DNA of 5,300 nucleotides from Helicobacteraceae bacterium (GTDB lineage Bacteria > Campylobacterota > Campylobacteria > Campylobacterales > Sulfurimonadaceae): the NCBI GenBank assembly GCA_015489055.1, contig WFMO01000161.1:1-5300 (forward strand), read 5' to 3'. Positions 4,534 through 5,300 of the stretch are shown here, piece after piece. Numbering within the stretch: the first letter of the stretch is position 1; each line of letters opens with the position of its first letter. A model generated the notes under the pieces. It was not told the DNA's origin. It made no database searches and saw nothing but the letters and a program-made list of their open reading frames with translations. The translations under genes were made by a program, and so were the position numbers.

Positions 4534-5300
4534 ATGCTCACAGCTATTATTGTTGTTTACTCCCTGTATTTTCTTGTAAATCTGTATGTAAGCACGATGC
4601 AGATAGGTTTTATCACTCAGGCAAAAAATAAAAAGCCCGTTTTGTTGGATGCCCCAGCGTTTGTAAAGGCGGCTAGGTATGCAATACAAAAAGAGCGTAT
4701 TTCTATGGCAAAGTCATTTGTAGATTATATCGTTGTTTTAGCATGGATAACAGGCGGTATATCTTACCTTCATAGTGTGATTTTTTTGCAAAATGAAGCC
4801 CTGCGTAGTGTAGTGATAGTTTTGGCTTTTGTGTTTGTTAACGGTGTGATTTTTTTACCTTTTAGCATATATGAAAAGTTTGTATTAGACCAAAAATTTG
4901 GTTTTAATAATTCTACAGTAGCGCAATATATTAAAGACCTTGCTGTTACTACTATCTTAACCGCTGTAATTGGCGGCTTTGTTGTATGGGGTGTTTATTT
5001 AATTATATCGTCATTTTCATTTTGGTGGCTATATAGTTTTGCATTTATATTTGCGATTATTATTTTGATAAATATCTTTTTTCCTACAATCAGAGCTTTA
5101 TTTTTTGATAAACTATCTGCTTTGGATGATAAAGAATTAGCAGATGAAATCGCCGCTTTGATGGATAAGACCGGTTTTGTTAGCAGCGGAGTTTTCATTA
5201 GTGATGCAAGCAAGCGTGATTCGCGCCTCAATGCCTATTTTGGAGGTTTAGGTAAAACAAAAAGAGTGGTTTTGTTTGATACTCTTTTAGATAAGTTAAC
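4534..5300 (+). CDS. Ste24-like M48 family membrane metalloprotease, N-terminal part (C-terminus beyond right edge)
   Basis: The frame is open from ATG at 4534 to the window end, 255 codons plus two bases, so the gene is partial. The product matches the CAAX prenyl protease 1 (Ste24/M48A) family: an integral membrane zinc protease, about 400-420 aa in full. Hydrophobic segments lie near residues 1-19, 62-85, 91-112, 137-160 and 163-184. Family signatures are EKFVLDQKFGFNNST at 114-128, PTIRALFFDKLSAL at 184-197, and SRLNAYFGGLGKTKRVVLFD at 230-249, the stretch that directly precedes the HEXXH zinc motif. The catalytic motif itself lies off the window, so activity cannot be judged. Bacteria lack prenylated CAAX proteins, so the bacterial role is probably membrane protein quality control, as for HtpX in the same clan. 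AAGG sits 8 nt before the ATG. A single-pass microprotein gene lies 14 bp upstream in the same operon. Confidence 0.92.
   Translation, partial: MLTAIIVVYSLYFLVNLYVSTMQIGFITQAKNKKPVLLDAPAFVKAARYAIQKERISMAKSFVDYIVVLAWITGGISYLHSVIFLQNEALRSVVIVLAFVFVNGVIFLPFSIYEKFVLDQKFGFNNSTVAQYIKDLAVTTILTAVIGGFVVWGVYLIISSFSFWWLYSFAFIFAIIILINIFFPTIRALFFDKLSALDDKELADEIAALMDKTGFVSSGVFISDASKRDSRLNAYFGGLGKTKRVVLFDTLLDKL

Noticed and set aside
4775..4856. Repeated 13-mer GTGTGATTTTTTT at 4775-4787 and 4844-4856
   Set aside because: Both copies are in the same reading frame within membrane helices of the protease (Val-Ile-Phe-Leu), so hydrophobic codon use explains the identity better than a functional repeat.
4995..5231. 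78-codon open frame on the minus strand
   Set aside because: Antisense to the well-supported Ste24-like protease gene, with no independent support.

Overview
The window is a stretch of AT-rich bacterial chromosome with tightly packed genes. Codon use leans strongly to A/T, and the promoters show extended -10 elements (TGnTATnAT) with no clear -35. The gene set is a CLC anion transporter, a Dabb protein, a single-domain rhodanese, an Uup-type ABC-F ATPase and a Ste24-like M48 protease. Together these suggest Campylobacterota (Epsilonproteobacteria), perhaps a Sulfurimonas-like sulfur oxidiser. That taxonomic guess is inference from style and content; no rRNA or marker gene is present to prove it.

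Layout from left to right. Positions 1-888 (minus) hold the N-terminal 296 codons of a CLC family chloride channel/antiporter that runs off the left edge. Positions 889-1133 are an AT-rich divergent intergenic region with a leftward promoter for CLC and a rightward extended -10 promoter overlapped by a 15-bp palindrome. Positions 1134-1424 (plus) encode a 96-aa Dabb (stress-responsive A/B barrel) protein. Positions 1506-1904 (plus) encode a 132-aa cytoplasmic rhodanese-like protein with an unusual active-site loop. It meets, tail to tail with a 2-bp gap, the leftward gene at 1907-3853 for a complete 648-aa Uup-like ABC-F ATPase. That gene is preceded, 9 bp upstream and on the same strand, by a gene for a 106-aa two-helix membrane protein (3863-4183). 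A 144-bp divergent intergenic region follows, in which the leftward and rightward -10 elements overlap. On the plus strand come a 63-aa single-pass membrane microprotein (4328-4519) and, 14 bp later, the first 255 codons of a Ste24/M48 membrane metalloprotease, cut by the right edge before its HEXXH motif.

Four transcription units are likely: CLC (leftward), Dabb-rhodanese (rightward), small membrane protein-uup (leftward) and microprotein-Ste24 (rightward). Most of this is ordinary housekeeping chromosome; I see no mobile element, CRISPR array, RNA gene or defence cassette. The points most worth a second look are the overlapping bidirectional promoter, the two unassigned small membrane proteins placed directly upstream of uup and of the protease, the non-canonical selectivity and gating residues of the CLC protein, and the altered rhodanese loop.
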